A stretch of 32,537 bases of DNA from JABEVB01 sp049965775 (GTDB taxonomy: Bacteria; Planctomycetota; Phycisphaerae; WQYP01). This document shows, in pieces, positions 15,904-25,036 of the stretch. A program made the position numbers and the translations under genes. Below the pieces are notes generated by a model. The model was not told the origin of the DNA. It was given only the letters and a program-made list of their open reading frames with translations, and searched no databases. How positions within the stretch are numbered: position 1 is the first letter of the stretch; each line of letters opens with the position of its first letter. The stretch is from contig JBMFVX010000019.1 in NCBI GenBank assembly GCA_049965775.1, positions 1 through 32,537 of the forward strand. Direction: 5' to 3'.

Positions 15904-18900
15904 TCACGCTATAGTCAACAACACTTTCAGAACTTCCTGCTTCCTGGCCGCCTCAATTATTCGAGTCTTACCACGCACCCGGTCAAATGGGCAAACCGCC
16001 TGATAATCGCAATATTGACACGCCGTTGTTGCACCGCGCCGGTATGGAGCAGGAGCGATTATCAGCTGGCTGATTCCAAAGCCTAGTACCTGCATTTGAT
16101 GCTCCGCTGCACGCAGCACCGCATCAAACTGTTGGGCCGTGACGGCATCGCTGGCCGTTTTATGTGGTTCGCCGGCATTGGTGAGTTGATGCTTAACAGA
16201 TTTGGCTCTTTGACCACCAGCCACAGGCTCCAGCTCCTCCGCCGCCTCAATACTGAAAAGCCCACGGAACGGTTCAAACATTTCCGCCTCGCCTGAATCG
16301 CCGCTTTTGCCATCCCATCTGGATTCGATGCCGATATACAGGCCTGCGGCCGGGTTGATTGCCATGGCGGGCTTCGACTGACTTTTTAGAGCCAACATAT
16401 ACACCGGCAACTGCAGGTTGAGGCCGGCTCTAAAAGCGACATAATCAAAGTTGCGACCGCGCGTTTTATAATCAATAACCAGCGCAAGACCGCCGGGTGT
16501 AAGGTCTATACGATCTATCTTGCCGCTGACATTTAGTTCATCTCCATTTTCAAGCTTCAACTGCAGCGGCGGCGGGCCGTCGGCATAGCCAAACTTAAAC
16601 TCAACCCATTTTGGCTTAAAATGACTGACCTTAGCCCATGCGCCTTGCGCACGCATAAGCCGCTCAAGATGCCGCGCCATGGGACGCTTAAGAAACGCCA
16701 CCTCGGCATCCAGATGCAGAACATCTTTTCCGACGCTGGCGAATACGCGTGTTAAATGCAACTCCACCAAATCATTCAGAGCTTTCTCACTCGTTGGCGG
16801 CCATGGTTGTCTGCCCGCAATGACATCATTAAATATGCCCTCCAGCGCCTTGTGATACAGCAAGCCGCGGGAGGTCTCATCAATTGCGGGTGTATCACGT
16901 TCCAGCAATCGCAGGCGGTATTTATAAAAATGCTGCAGCGGGCACGCCGCGTACGTTTCCAGTTGGCTTAAGCTGACGGTGATCGGCTTATCGTTGCAAA
17001 AGTACGGCCTGGCCGCATTGAGCATTACATCCGCAGTCTGCCGCCAGCCGCCAAACGCCTGTTGAGCCAGGGCCGCTGCCTCCGGCGGTGGATTTTCGAG
17101 CAGCCAGCGTGTCAATCCGGCCGCCACAGGCGCGGTTAAACCGAAATCGGATAAGCCAATGGCAGGCGTCTGCCGACGTCGGCCAACATGTTGTCCAGTC
17201 CATTGAAATATCGCAGCTATTATGTCAGCGGCATTGGCGGCCTGCAGCGGTGTTGCCGCGGGAAAGATGGGTGGCACATCAACCTGCGGCATGGTTCGGC
17301 GGATTTGCTCTATGTATTTGGACTCTTCCACACGATGGCCATCGGAGCCAGAGCGGGGATAGCTGATAATCAAACGACTTGAGGCTCGCGTTAAAGCAAT
17401 GTAGTCAAAGAATGGAGCCTCCAGCAGCGATTGCCGCGAGCCGGGGTTAATCTCGCCGCCCGGCGCAACGGCATTAAACGCACCGCGCTGCACATCACTT
17501 AGAAATGCATCTTCAGGAACCACCTGCGGCATTTGGGTTTCGGCGGCGCCCAGCACAATAGCCGTGTGCAATTCTGGATGGCGGGACCTATGCACCGACG
17601 ATACCAGCACCTGATCAAGCGCAGGCGGCACCAGTCCCAACGTAAGCACTTGGGTTTGCATGGCGAATAGCCGGGCAAATGCCGCTGCGGAAACTTTGCG
17701 CTGTGCCATCATGATCTGCATTTGACTCAGCAGTTCCATCACTTGAGCGTAGGCCTGCTGGTGCGCCAAAGCCGACTCCTGATCTCCGCGGTTGGCGGCA
17801 TCAGCGATCCATTCTTGCACATATTGCTGCACGTTTAACCGTTCCAGCAATTCGATCAGCCCCGTTGCCAGTTGCATACCTGTATGCAGTGCAGCACCAT
17901 TTTCTGCAGAGTCCAGTCCGCCCTGCGCTGAGGAAGGCGCTGTTGCGGCCAGCAGTTTAAACCATGGGGCAAACCCGGAATAAAAGCGTTCTCTGGCAGC
18001 ATTGATCTGCTGTGTGTAGGCTGTCAAGAATCCGGTATCTGGTTCGTGCATCCTGGCCGTCCATGGCCACAGCGTAGAAAAATCATCCGCATCTATCCCA
18101 TGGGCGAGCACATAATTTTCCACCATGTTGGCCTGTTCAGCCGTTAACCCGGCTAAACCCGTTTTTAGCAAAGACAGCATGTCTTGGCGCTTGTATCCGC
18201 CCAATGGAGCCGCCAAAGCTCCGGAAATAAGCTCCACCAGTGGGTGATGCTGCATGGATCGCCGACGATCAATAAAATGCCCGATGCCATGAGCACTAAA
18301 AACGCGGGCGATAATTTCTGCATAGCTGTCGAGATCCGTAACAATCACGCCTATTTGCCGATAGCGCAGCCTGCCCTGGCTCACCTCCCGACGGATATAG
18401 CGCGCCGCCGAAATTACCTCCGCCTCCGGCGAATCACACGACCAAATGCTGATGGCGGAGCGCGGGGCGGCGGCATTCAGCGGTGAAGCTGCGGCGAGGG
18501 CGGTTTGTCCGCCTGCCAACACGCTCTCCAATTTTTGCAGTTCCGGGGCGACTCTGTGCCGATGCGGCTGCGACAGCAGACGATTGGCCAGCCGTGGCGC
18601 CCCAGCTTCGTTGAATCGCCGACACAACCTTCGATACATCAATTCAGTACGGGCAAATAGACCCGCGGGCGGCGACTGCTCATTGCTGAACGTGGGGCTG
18701 TGCGGATCCAGCAGCAGCGTAATGGTTACCTGCCGGGCCGTCTTGGCTAAAGCGCCCAGCAATTTTATCTCCATCTGGTTAAACGCCGAAAAGGCATCCA
18801 CCCAAATACTCGCTTCGGCCACTGGCTGCGGATTTGCCGCAAGACCGTCCGCGACCAGGCCGGGCAGCACGTTTGTATCCTGATAGTCCTTGCCACAAAC

Positions 18901-19419
18901 TCTCTGCCAGGCGCTTAGCAAAATAGAAAGATCGGTGAGTTTATCCCGTAGACCCGGCGCTTTACCCAGCCCTTCGCCTTGGCGCTCCATCAGTTCCCGC
19001 AGCGATTCTCCGGTATGACCGTTCTGCAACAGCTCCCGCAATATTCCATCCACGACATTGATGAAGCCGGCAGTGCCGGCCGCCGCCCTAAAAACGGTGA
19101 GTTGGCTTCGGCACGATTCCACCGCGTCGGCCAGCAGGATGCTGCGCCGAATGGGCGTTAATGCGTTGTTTATCGGTATATTGAGCTGGCCTGCCAGCAC
19201 ACGTACCAGGCCCCGAAATCCCAACACCTTTATGCGAAACGACCCGCCCAAACGGCCATCGGCCAATAGCAGCCGTTCACACATAAATGTCGCCTGCTCG
19301 GGCACCAGCCAATACAAAGGTGGCCCCAACGGCTGCCGCTGGGACTCCTCAACAAGCTCGTCAAGGCATAAGCGTGTTTTGCCTGTGCCCGCGCGGCCTA
19401 AAATAAACTGCACTGCCAT
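15904..19419 (-). CDS. addB: ATP-dependent helicase/deoxyribonuclease subunit B (AddB)
   Basis: This 1171-residue partner of AddA carries an inactivated-helicase-like body, a second nuclease and an iron-sulfur staple. MAVQFILGRAGTGKT gives the Walker A loop at 8-15. Near the C-terminus, ALVIDYKTRG is the RecB-type nuclease motif. ACPLQHFYKYRLR (Cys near 825) together with C1134, C1137 and C1143 in CQYCDYQAVC forms the expected 4Fe-4S set (one distant Cys plus CxxCx5C). The frame is open upstream to a TTG at 19446, but GGGGAG stands seven bases before ATG 19419, so I use that start. Length equals the family norm. It is transcribed before addA with six bases between. The AddAB type rather than RecBCD is clear from the Fe-S cysteines and the paired nucleases. 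Confidence 0.95.
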   Translation of the reverse strand: MAVQFILGRAGTGKTRLCLDELVEESQRQPLGPPLYWLVPEQATFMCERLLLADGRLGGSFRIKVLGFRGLVRVLAGQLNIPINNALTPIRRSILLADAVESCRSQLTVFRAAAGTAGFINVVDGILRELLQNGHTGESLRELMERQGEGLGKAPGLRDKLTDLSILLSAWQRVCGKDYQDTNVLPGLVADGLAANPQPVAEASIWVDAFSAFNQMEIKLLGALAKTARQVTITLLLDPHSPTFSNEQSPPAGLFARTELMYRRLCRRFNEAGAPRLANRLLSQPHRHRVAPELQKLESVLAGGQTALAAASPLNAAAPRSAISIWSCDSPEAEVISAARYIRREVSQGRLRYRQIGVIVTDLDSYAEIIARVFSAHGIGHFIDRRRSMQHHPLVELISGALAAPLGGYKRQDMLSLLKTGLAGLTAEQANMVENYVLAHGIDADDFSTLWPWTARMHEPDTGFLTAYTQQINAARERFYSGFAPWFKLLAATAPSSAQGGLDSAENGAALHTGMQLATGLIELLERLNVQQYVQEWIADAANRGDQESALAHQQAYAQVMELLSQMQIMMAQRKVSAAAFARLFAMQTQVLTLGLVPPALDQVLVSSVHRSRHPELHTAIVLGAAETQMPQVVPEDAFLSDVQRGAFNAVAPGGEINPGSRQSLLEAPFFDYIALTRASSRLIISYPRSGSDGHRVEESKYIEQIRRTMPQVDVPPIFPAATPLQAANAADIIAAIFQWTGQHVGRRRQTPAIGLSDFGLTAPVAAGLTRWLLENPPPEAAALAQQAFGGWRQTADVMLNAARPYFCNDKPITVSLSQLETYAACPLQHFYKYRLRLLERDTPAIDETSRGLLYHKALEGIFNDVIAGRQPWPPTSEKALNDLVELHLTRVFASVGKDVLHLDAEVAFLKRPMARHLERLMRAQGAWAKVSHFKPKWVEFKFGYADGPPPLQLKLENGDELNVSGKIDRIDLTPGGLALVIDYKTRGRNFDYVAFRAGLNLQLPVYMLALKSQSKPAMAINPAAGLYIGIESRWDGKSGDSGEAEMFEPFRGLFSIEAAEELEPVAGGQRAKSVKHQLTNAGEPHKTASDAVTAQQFDAVLRAAEHQMQVLGFGISQLIIAPAPYRRGATTACQYCDYQAVCPFDRVRGKTRIIEAARKQEVLKVLLTIA

Positions 19420-19675
19420 GCGTCGGCTCCCCGGCACGGGAGCCAACAGCTTGTGGCGGCATCCCGTACGGAGTCAACGGTACACCACAGCGCACTTCTT
19501 TGCAAGGCGCACCTTTTTCAATGACACTTCATCGCAATAGCCTATAAAATACCATCGCGGCGGCAAGGGCCCGTTAAACTAAATGAGGACATAGGTCGCC
19601 AGAGAAGGAAGCCCTCTATTGGCTGAACACATTAAAAGCGAATGAGGAAGATTTGCACCGCGGCCAGGTGATGAA

Positions 19676-20257
19676 TCAGCGTCGCGTGCGCCCCCGCCGC
19701 GTGCGAGCCATGTCGGCATGGGCCGGGCAATCCTGAGGTCCGACGGCAAGTACCGGACAGGGAGCCTCGCGAATTACGGTTTCTACATTGCTGCCCAGAA
19801 AGAAACGGCCTGAACGTGATCCTCCATGGCTGCCCATAACGAGTAAGTCCGCTTTCCAGCGGGCCGCCGTCGCCAAAATCTCGACGGAGGGACTTCCCAC
19901 CATCACAAACAGATCATATTTTTTCCATCCATGGCTATGGGCCATTTCCTGGCAAAGCAAACGACCGCGGCTTCGCAGGTCGTCAATAGCTTCAGGCACA
20001 CCGGCCGGCGTTCCGCCCACCATAATGCGACTGCTGTCCACCACATGCACCATTGCCACACTGGCCGCCAAACGCAAAGCAAGGGCAAAGCCCATTTCAG
20101 CGGCACACGCAGCGGCCGGGCTGGCATCAAGTGCGATGAGCATGCGCCGCACAGGGCGGCCGGAGATACGGCCATCCGTTTGAGCAATTTGCCGGCGGCG
20201 CGGCACTGCTGTACGCCTGACGGGAAGGTTCTTTTTACTTCTCTCGGCCATCGGCAT
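19676..20257 (-). CDS. Universal stress protein (UspA family, ATP-binding type)
   Basis: This 193-residue protein has one Usp domain between a basic N-terminal extension of about 38 residues and a basic tail (ARTRRGRTRR). RMLIALDASPAA (38-49) starts the fold with the conserved Asp. G142, G145, G155 and S156 in GSHGGSRSGRFFLGS match the ATP-binding pattern GxxGx9G(S/T). APCPVLAV closes the domain. Usp proteins support survival under starvation, hypoxia or redox stress; the exact action varies. The basic ends could bind nucleic acid, which is only an inference. Starts at 20257 and 20251 are both possible; AGG lies a few bases upstream. It is downstream of, and in the same direction as, a FixL-like kinase/regulator pair, with about 320 bases between that hold a dyad and a hairpin. 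Control by that pair is plausible. Confidence 0.92.
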   Translation of the reverse strand: MPMAERSKKNLPVRRTAVPRRRQIAQTDGRISGRPVRRMLIALDASPAAACAAEMGFALALRLAASVAMVHVVDSSRIMVGGTPAGVPEAIDDLRSRGRLLCQEMAHSHGWKKYDLFVMVGSPSVEILATAARWKADLLVMGSHGGSRSGRFFLGSNVETVIREAPCPVLAVGPQDCPAHADMARTRRGRTRR

Positions 20258-20451
20258 CTAACCTACCATCAAAAACAAACCGCTTTTTCACTGGCGACGG
20301 ACAAAATACCATCGGCCAACCGCCACGGCCGCAGTCACCGCAGACGACCGTTACCAGCCCATGCTCGCAGCATATAATTTTGCCGGCGATTACGGGCTGG
20401 CACAATCAGGACATCTTCGATTTCGGCATGCGATTTCCTGGCAACTTGGAG

Positions 20452-20466
20452 TAGGGAATTTCCCTA
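20452..20466 (-). promoter_or_regulatory. 15-bp dyad TAGGGAA-T-TTCCCTA upstream of the universal stress protein gene
   Basis: Two perfect 7-base arms flank a single central base. The site is about 195 bases upstream of the stress-protein start and about 110 bases past the end of the NarL-type regulator gene. A TTATAT on the minus strand (20377 to 20372) may be the -10 box, which would put the dyad near -95, a place for an activator. Binding by the neighbouring regulator is inferred. Confidence 0.45.
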
Positions 20467-20517
20467 TAGCTGAGGTTTAAAAGGATGGTTCAAACGGATG
20501 TGGAACTGAACACACGC

Positions 20518-20538
20518 GCGATTGAATCAACCAATCGC
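20518..20538 (-). terminator. Perfect hairpin after the kinase/regulator operon
   Basis: GCGATTG (20518-20524) and CAATCGC (20532-20538) form a perfect 7-base stem with a 7-base loop, about 40 bases beyond the regulator stop on the minus strand. No U-tract follows, so termination is uncertain; it could instead be an operator or processing site. Confidence 0.35.
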
Positions 20539-20575
20539 TGCCGAAATAGCGCCGCCAGCCGATGCCATGGAAGAA

Positions 20576-21298
20576 TCAGCTCTGCATTTCCAGCTGAACG
20601 GCCAGGCGCAGCAGTTCGGTGCTGGAGTTGAGCTGCAGCTTCTCCTTGATATGTTCACGGTGGGCCTCAACGGTTTTAGAACTAAGATGCAGCATCCCGG
20701 CAATTTCACGTACAGATTTACCCCGTCCCAGCAGTTGAAAGATTTCCAATTCCCGATCGCTTAACAGATCAAGCGAGCTTTTGAGCGGTTTATTGCCACC
20801 GGCGGCCAGCTGTTGCAGCAGCCGCCCGGAAATAGCATCGCTGACATAAATGTCGCCCGAGAGGATGCGACGAATGGCAGTTAATATTTTTTCTGTAGCC
20901 TCCTGCTTCATGATATAGCCACGGGCCCCAGCCCGCAGCACCCGTTCGGCATACATCTTCTCGTCGTGCATGGACAGCACCAGAATGCGAATATCGGGAT
21001 AGCGAACCTTTAAATCCTTAATCAGTTCGATCCCCGGTTTTCCCTGCAGGGATAGGTCCACGACCGCAAGATCAGGATGCAGCCGCGCGACGGCATCCAT
21101 GGCGGCATCGGCGTCAGAGGCTTCGCCGCATACCTGTAAGTCGCCGGCATGTTCAATCATTTGACGAACGCCCTGCCGGGCAATCGGGTGATCATCCACC
21201 AGCAAAATACGCGGGCCTGTTTTGACAGGCGTCGGGTTTCGGTGCGAGTCCAACATGTTGAGCCGGGTTTTTCCGGGTTCTGGGCGCTTGGCCATCAT
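20576..21298 (-). CDS. NarL/FixJ-type response regulator
   Basis: This 240-residue transcription factor has a receiver domain and a LuxR-type helix-turn-helix. D35 and D36 in ILLVDDHP, the phospho-acceptor D81 in VVDLSLQG, S109 and K131 in YIMKQEAT are the receiver residues. LSDRELEIFQLLGRGKSVRE and AGMLHLSSKTVEAHREHIKE form the DNA-binding domain at about 175-225. The first ATG overlaps the kinase stop (ATGA). AAGGAGG lies four bases before it and seven before a second ATG at 21295, so either start works and translational coupling is likely. It is the cognate partner of the upstream PAS kinase. Targets are unknown; the universal stress protein gene downstream, with its dyad, is the first candidate. 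Confidence 0.95.
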   Translation of the reverse strand: MMAKRPEPGKTRLNMLDSHRNPTPVKTGPRILLVDDHPIARQGVRQMIEHAGDLQVCGEASDADAAMDAVARLHPDLAVVDLSLQGKPGIELIKDLKVRYPDIRILVLSMHDEKMYAERVLRAGARGYIMKQEATEKILTAIRRILSGDIYVSDAISGRLLQQLAAGGNKPLKSSLDLLSDRELEIFQLLGRGKSVREIAGMLHLSSKTVEAHREHIKEKLQLNSSTELLRLAVQLEMQS

Positions 21299-22698
21299 CG
21301 AGCCTCCTTTTCCACTGTATCGGGCCAGCCGATAGAGCAGATGACTATCGTACCATGCCCCGGCGTGCTGCGGATATCAAAGTGCCCCCCGATGGCGCGG
21401 GCGCGATAACTCATGATTTTAAGCCCCATGCCGTCGTCCCCCCTTGCGGCAATGCCTTTGCCGTCGTCGCGTATCATCAGACGCACCGCCGGCCCAAGCG
21501 TTCGCAGCGATAACTCAATGTGCCGCGCCTGGCCATGGCGCACGGCATTGCCTACCGCCTCCTGGGCTATTCTATACAAGTGAGTGGCGACGCCGACGGG
21601 CACCTCGGGCGGAAGCGCAGCAGATTGCACGCGACATGCAACACCTTGAAACAAGTGTTCCACCTGTGTCGCCATCTGCGCGAGCGCCGTCGGCAAATCC
21701 GCCGCCTCGCTCACCGGTTGCAGGCCCCGGGCCAGCTCGCGACTCTGGCGAATGCAGTCATTCATAATTTGCGTAATGGACTGCATCTCGTGCGCCAGGT
21801 TGGGATCCAGTTTTTCTAACCGCCCCGCCATCGCCTTGGTCATGAATGCCGCACCGGTGAGCAGTTGCCCCAGCCCGTCGTGAAGGTCCTGGCCGATGCG
21901 CTGCTGCTCGCGCTCGCTGATTTCCAGAACTTCCACTTCCATGCGTTTAACGTTGGTGATATCCCGCACAATGCCGGTAAAATAGCGACGACCATCCACC
22001 GTCTGCTCGCCAACGGATAAATACATCGGAAACAGCGACCCATCGCGACGCTGGCCCGTTACCTCCCGACCGATTCCGATTACCCGCTTTTTGCCGGTGT
22101 GTAAATAGTTGGACAGATAGGCGTGATGTTCCCCCCGGTATGGGTCTGGCATGAGCATCTCAACGCCATTGCCGAGCATTTCGGCTGCGGTGTACCCAAA
22201 CATTTTTTCCGCCGCCGGGTTGACCGATTCTATCTTCCCATGATCATCAATTGTAATGATGGCGTCCACCGCCGTTTCCACAAGTGCTCGCAGCCGTGCT
22301 TCGCTGCGCCGCAGCGCCTCTTCGGCGGCAAATTGACGCGTCACATCGCGCCCCACCAGCAAAGCCATGATGTCGGGCAGGTCGCGGTGCGCCAGCGGCA
22401 ATACGTCCCACTTGATGTGCCGGAGATTGCCGGTGGCATCCTTGAGTTTGCTATCAACTTGAAACTCCCGCTCGCCCCGGCTTACACGGGTGACAAGCGA
22501 TGCAATTGCCGCCGCCACAACCGGGTCGGATAGCGCCGCACTTAACGGCCCACCCTTGACCTTTGCGGCGGAAATGCCAAAGAGCTTTTCAGCGGTATGG
22601 TTGACGAAAAAAATCCGCGATTGTGGGTCAACCACCATCAGAGCCGATGAGGTTGCATTAAGTACCGCGTGAGCTACCGTACCAGGGCTGAATACCAT
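21295..22698 (-). CDS. Two-PAS sensor histidine kinase with FixL-like heme PAS, HisKA_3 type
   Basis: From ATG 22698 the kinase has 467 residues; TTG 22710 and GTG 22704 are alternatives. PAS1 covers about 5-125 and PAS2 about 130-250. The HisKA_3 phospho-acceptor is H273 in GQDLHDGLGQLL. The ATPase has EAVGNAVRHG (N box), RDDGKGI (G1) and DGMGLKIM (G2). PAS2 is strikingly like Bradyrhizobium FixL: H191, R211, L227 and V229 fall at exactly the spacing of the FixL heme ligand H200, the oxygen-contacting R220, and distal L236 and I238. IGIGREVTGQRRDG and YFTGIVRDIT are near-identical to the FixL segments. No transmembrane segment is visible, so it should be a soluble oxygen, CO or NO sensor. 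Heme binding is an inference from these residues. The gene overlaps its regulator by four bases. Confidence 0.93.
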   Translation of the reverse strand: MVFSPGTVAHAVLNATSSALMVVDPQSRIFFVNHTAEKLFGISAAKVKGGPLSAALSDPVVAAAIASLVTRVSRGEREFQVDSKLKDATGNLRHIKWDVLPLAHRDLPDIMALLVGRDVTRQFAAEEALRRSEARLRALVETAVDAIITIDDHGKIESVNPAAEKMFGYTAAEMLGNGVEMLMPDPYRGEHHAYLSNYLHTGKKRVIGIGREVTGQRRDGSLFPMYLSVGEQTVDGRRYFTGIVRDITNVKRMEVEVLEISEREQQRIGQDLHDGLGQLLTGAAFMTKAMAGRLEKLDPNLAHEMQSITQIMNDCIRQSRELARGLQPVSEAADLPTALAQMATQVEHLFQGVACRVQSAALPPEVPVGVATHLYRIAQEAVGNAVRHGQARHIELSLRTLGPAVRLMIRDDGKGIAARGDDGMGLKIMSYRARAIGGHFDIRSTPGHGTIVICSIGWPDTVEKEAR

Positions 22699-22830
22699 AG
22701 GCACACCCAATTGAACCGCCGGATCAACCTGCGACTAATTGCCCAGATGCAATCTTCTTAAACATCATAAATATATTCTATAAACACGAATACTATTTTT
22801 GCAACCGCAGGCCTTTCGGATTAACTTAGG

Positions 22831-23940
22831 CTAGTTGATCAACACTTCACGCCCAACGGAAGACGACCGGTATACACCATCAATAATTTTTTGGACGGCT
22901 AAACCTGCCTCGCCAGGGGCTTCCAGCGGCTTATCATGTAGCACAGCATCAACAAAGTGCTTGAGTTTTAAGTCGAAGAGGGTTTGGAAATCACCCCGCG
23001 GAAGGTATGCGGGCGTCGAGTTTATCATGGTGCCGGCCCGATCGGTAAAAATGGTCGGTGGATCCCAAGTGCAACCGCCGCGGTCACCCATCAGGGTGAA
23101 GTTCCACACATCCTTTTCAATATGGGCCGCAAAGGATGATTCAATCTGCAGCACGGCCCCATCTGCAAACCGGATGTGACCTACGGCAAGGTCCTCCACC
23201 GTGTACGTTTTGTGGTCCCAACCAGGCCACTGACTCACAACATCGCTGGGCTTGTCGCCCATGTAGGTCCAGGTGCGTCCGCTGGCGGCCACCGGCTTGG
23301 GCGATCCCATCAGGTAATGAGCCATTTCCAGAACATGCACGCCTATGTCAATCATGGGGCCTCCCCCCTGCAGCTTCTTCTGGCCAAACACGCCCCAATT
23401 CGGAATGCCCCGACGCCGCAGCGCCTGACATTTGACAAACATCACCTTTCCAAACTGCCCCTCGTCGCGCGCGCGCCGCAGCATTTGCGTATTGGGATGA
23501 AACCGATATTGGAATCCAACCGCCAGCTTGCGCTTATTTTTACGAGCGGCGTCTATCATGCGCTGGCATTCCTGCGGCGTCATGGCCATCGGCTTTTCCG
23601 TGATGACATGAGCACCGGCATTGAGCGATGCAATTGCAGCCGGAGCATGGACACCGTTGGGGGTACAAACCGTGACGGCATCAGGTTTTACCTTTGCCAA
23701 CATGCGGCGATAGTCGGTAAATAATTCGGTAACGCCAAAGCTTGCGCGCAGGGCATCGAGCCGCCATTGGTGAATATCGGCTCCTGCCACGACCTGAACT
23801 TCCGGCAATTGCTGCAGCGACTGCATTTGCGTTGCGCAAATGCCGCCGCAGCCAATAATAGCCATACGAAGCTTCTTACCACGGTAAACATCTTTAAGTC
23901 CGACGCCCAAAGATTCCGTTGACACACCTGTTTCACCCAT
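22831..23940 (-). CDS. Gfo/Idh/MocA family NAD(P)-dependent oxidoreductase
   Basis: This 369-residue sugar- or cyclitol-type dehydrogenase has a Rossmann domain (MAIIGCGGIC, with the glycine loop at about 30-33) after a 25-residue N-terminal extension. TEKPMAM (114-120) holds the catalytic Lys116. GGGPMIDIGVHVLEMAHYLM (192-211) carries the D198/H202 substrate and proton-relay pair. The C-terminal half is the usual beta-sheet substrate domain, including FADGAVLQIESSF. AAGGAAGG about seven bases before ATG 23940 fixes the start. No signal peptide is evident. Members act on many sugars and inositols, and the substrate cannot be read from sequence. It stands alone between a kinase and a SPOR-like gene, both also on the minus strand. 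It ends in TAG. Confidence 0.93.
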   Translation of the reverse strand: MGETGVSTESLGVGLKDVYRGKKLRMAIIGCGGICATQMQSLQQLPEVQVVAGADIHQWRLDALRASFGVTELFTDYRRMLAKVKPDAVTVCTPNGVHAPAAIASLNAGAHVITEKPMAMTPQECQRMIDAARKNKRKLAVGFQYRFHPNTQMLRRARDEGQFGKVMFVKCQALRRRGIPNWGVFGQKKLQGGGPMIDIGVHVLEMAHYLMGSPKPVAASGRTWTYMGDKPSDVVSQWPGWDHKTYTVEDLAVGHIRFADGAVLQIESSFAAHIEKDVWNFTLMGDRGGCTWDPPTIFTDRAGTMINSTPAYLPRGDFQTLFDLKLKHFVDAVLHDKPLEAPGEAGLAVQKIIDGVYRSSSVGREVLIN

Positions 23941-24079
23941 GAGTTAACCTTCCTTTTCAATTTGCATAAGCTTTTCGACCCACCATCCATGTGCCGCAGG
24001 CGAGCAGACGCGACACCAGCGTTCCGCTCGTCTTAGCAGCCGCCAAGATGCTCGCTGCCATGGCACATGAGCAAGCGCT

Positions 24080-25036
24080 TCACCGATGGATACTGATATG
24101 CCTGAAGTACGCGTCACTCCACACGCTGCGATGCAGTCGCCGCGCTTCAGGCAACAGGTCTCCTATATGAACCACTCGCCGCCTGAAAGCAATGGCTTGG
24201 GGGTTTGCCCGATCCCGATAGCCTTGTACGGCAATAACTGTGGCCAAATCGTGAATGTGCGGCGCTACGGTAACGCTCACCCCATGCGCGGCTATGAAGG
24301 CCGCCGCCCGCTGGGCCAGAGCGGGCCGGGTTGTCAAAATAACCAGGTACCATGCCTGCGGATCAAACTTTACGCGATCCATCGCTACAACCATTGCGGT
24401 ACTTGGCATAGTTGGCGACACTGCCGTGTTGTCCACTGGAGCGGGTTGCCCTGCATCCGTGTTCGGAACGGCCGCCTCGGGATATGGAACGAGCTTTGAA
24501 GTTGTTGGCCCCGCAGGGCCGGTTATGGTCGGCACAGCCTCTCCCTTGGGCGACTTGCCACCTCGACTCAAAGCAATCACCACTATAAGCAGTATGACGC
24601 CAAGCAAACTCGCTGCACCAAGCAGCATCCACGGCGGCCGGCCACCCAATGCCGAAGGTGCTTCGCTGCGGCTCAAAGGGCTTACCATACGCAGGCTTGG
24701 CGGACCAGCGTTTACCAATCGGTCAAAAGGATCGGATGATGATGGGCTGGGCGACACTGTAGAACCGGGAGAAACTGCAGATGCTGATGGCGCGGCTGCA
24801 GTTTTTTCGATTGGTGATGCGGTCGTGGGCTGGGCGCTTTCACCGGTGCTTGCGGGCGTAGGCGCGGCGGCGGGCGGCTCGGTGGTTGGAGGCGCAGGCG
24901 CAGCGGGCGCGGTGCGCGAGGATTTATTAAACCAATCGGGTATTTTCAGCGGCCCGGCTTTACGCGATGACTTCAGCGCATTTTTATCGAGCAGTTCGTA
25001 AAGCGACGCGGGATTGCGACGATTATTAGGCGCCAT
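24080..25036 (-). CDS. Single-pass membrane protein with Pro/Ala/Ser-rich linker and SPOR-like C-terminus
   Basis: The protein has 318 residues. A short N-terminal motif NPASLYELLDKNALKSS (from about residue 8) is followed by a long Pro/Ala/Ser/Thr-rich stretch (about 42-105), one transmembrane helix (WMLLGAASLLGVILLIVVIAL, 136-157) and a second linker. The C-terminal block of about 90 residues contains WYLVILTTRPALAQRAAAFI and VIAVQGYRDRANPQAIAF. The last block looks like a SPOR-type fold (beta-alpha-beta, residue-pair repeats) that in other proteins binds denuded peptidoglycan, but the match is loose. The frame is open upstream to 25120; GGAGGTG five bases before ATG 25036 fixes the start. 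TTGTTT and TAGAGT, 17 bases apart on the minus strand around 25100-25130, may be the promoter. A cell-envelope or division role is inferred. Confidence 0.75.
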   Translation of the reverse strand: MAPNNRRNPASLYELLDKNALKSSRKAGPLKIPDWFNKSSRTAPAAPAPPTTEPPAAAPTPASTGESAQPTTASPIEKTAAAPSASAVSPGSTVSPSPSSSDPFDRLVNAGPPSLRMVSPLSRSEAPSALGGRPPWMLLGAASLLGVILLIVVIALSRGGKSPKGEAVPTITGPAGPTTSKLVPYPEAAVPNTDAGQPAPVDNTAVSPTMPSTAMVVAMDRVKFDPQAWYLVILTTRPALAQRAAAFIAAHGVSVTVAPHIHDLATVIAVQGYRDRANPQAIAFRRRVVHIGDLLPEARRLHRSVWSDAYFRHISIHR

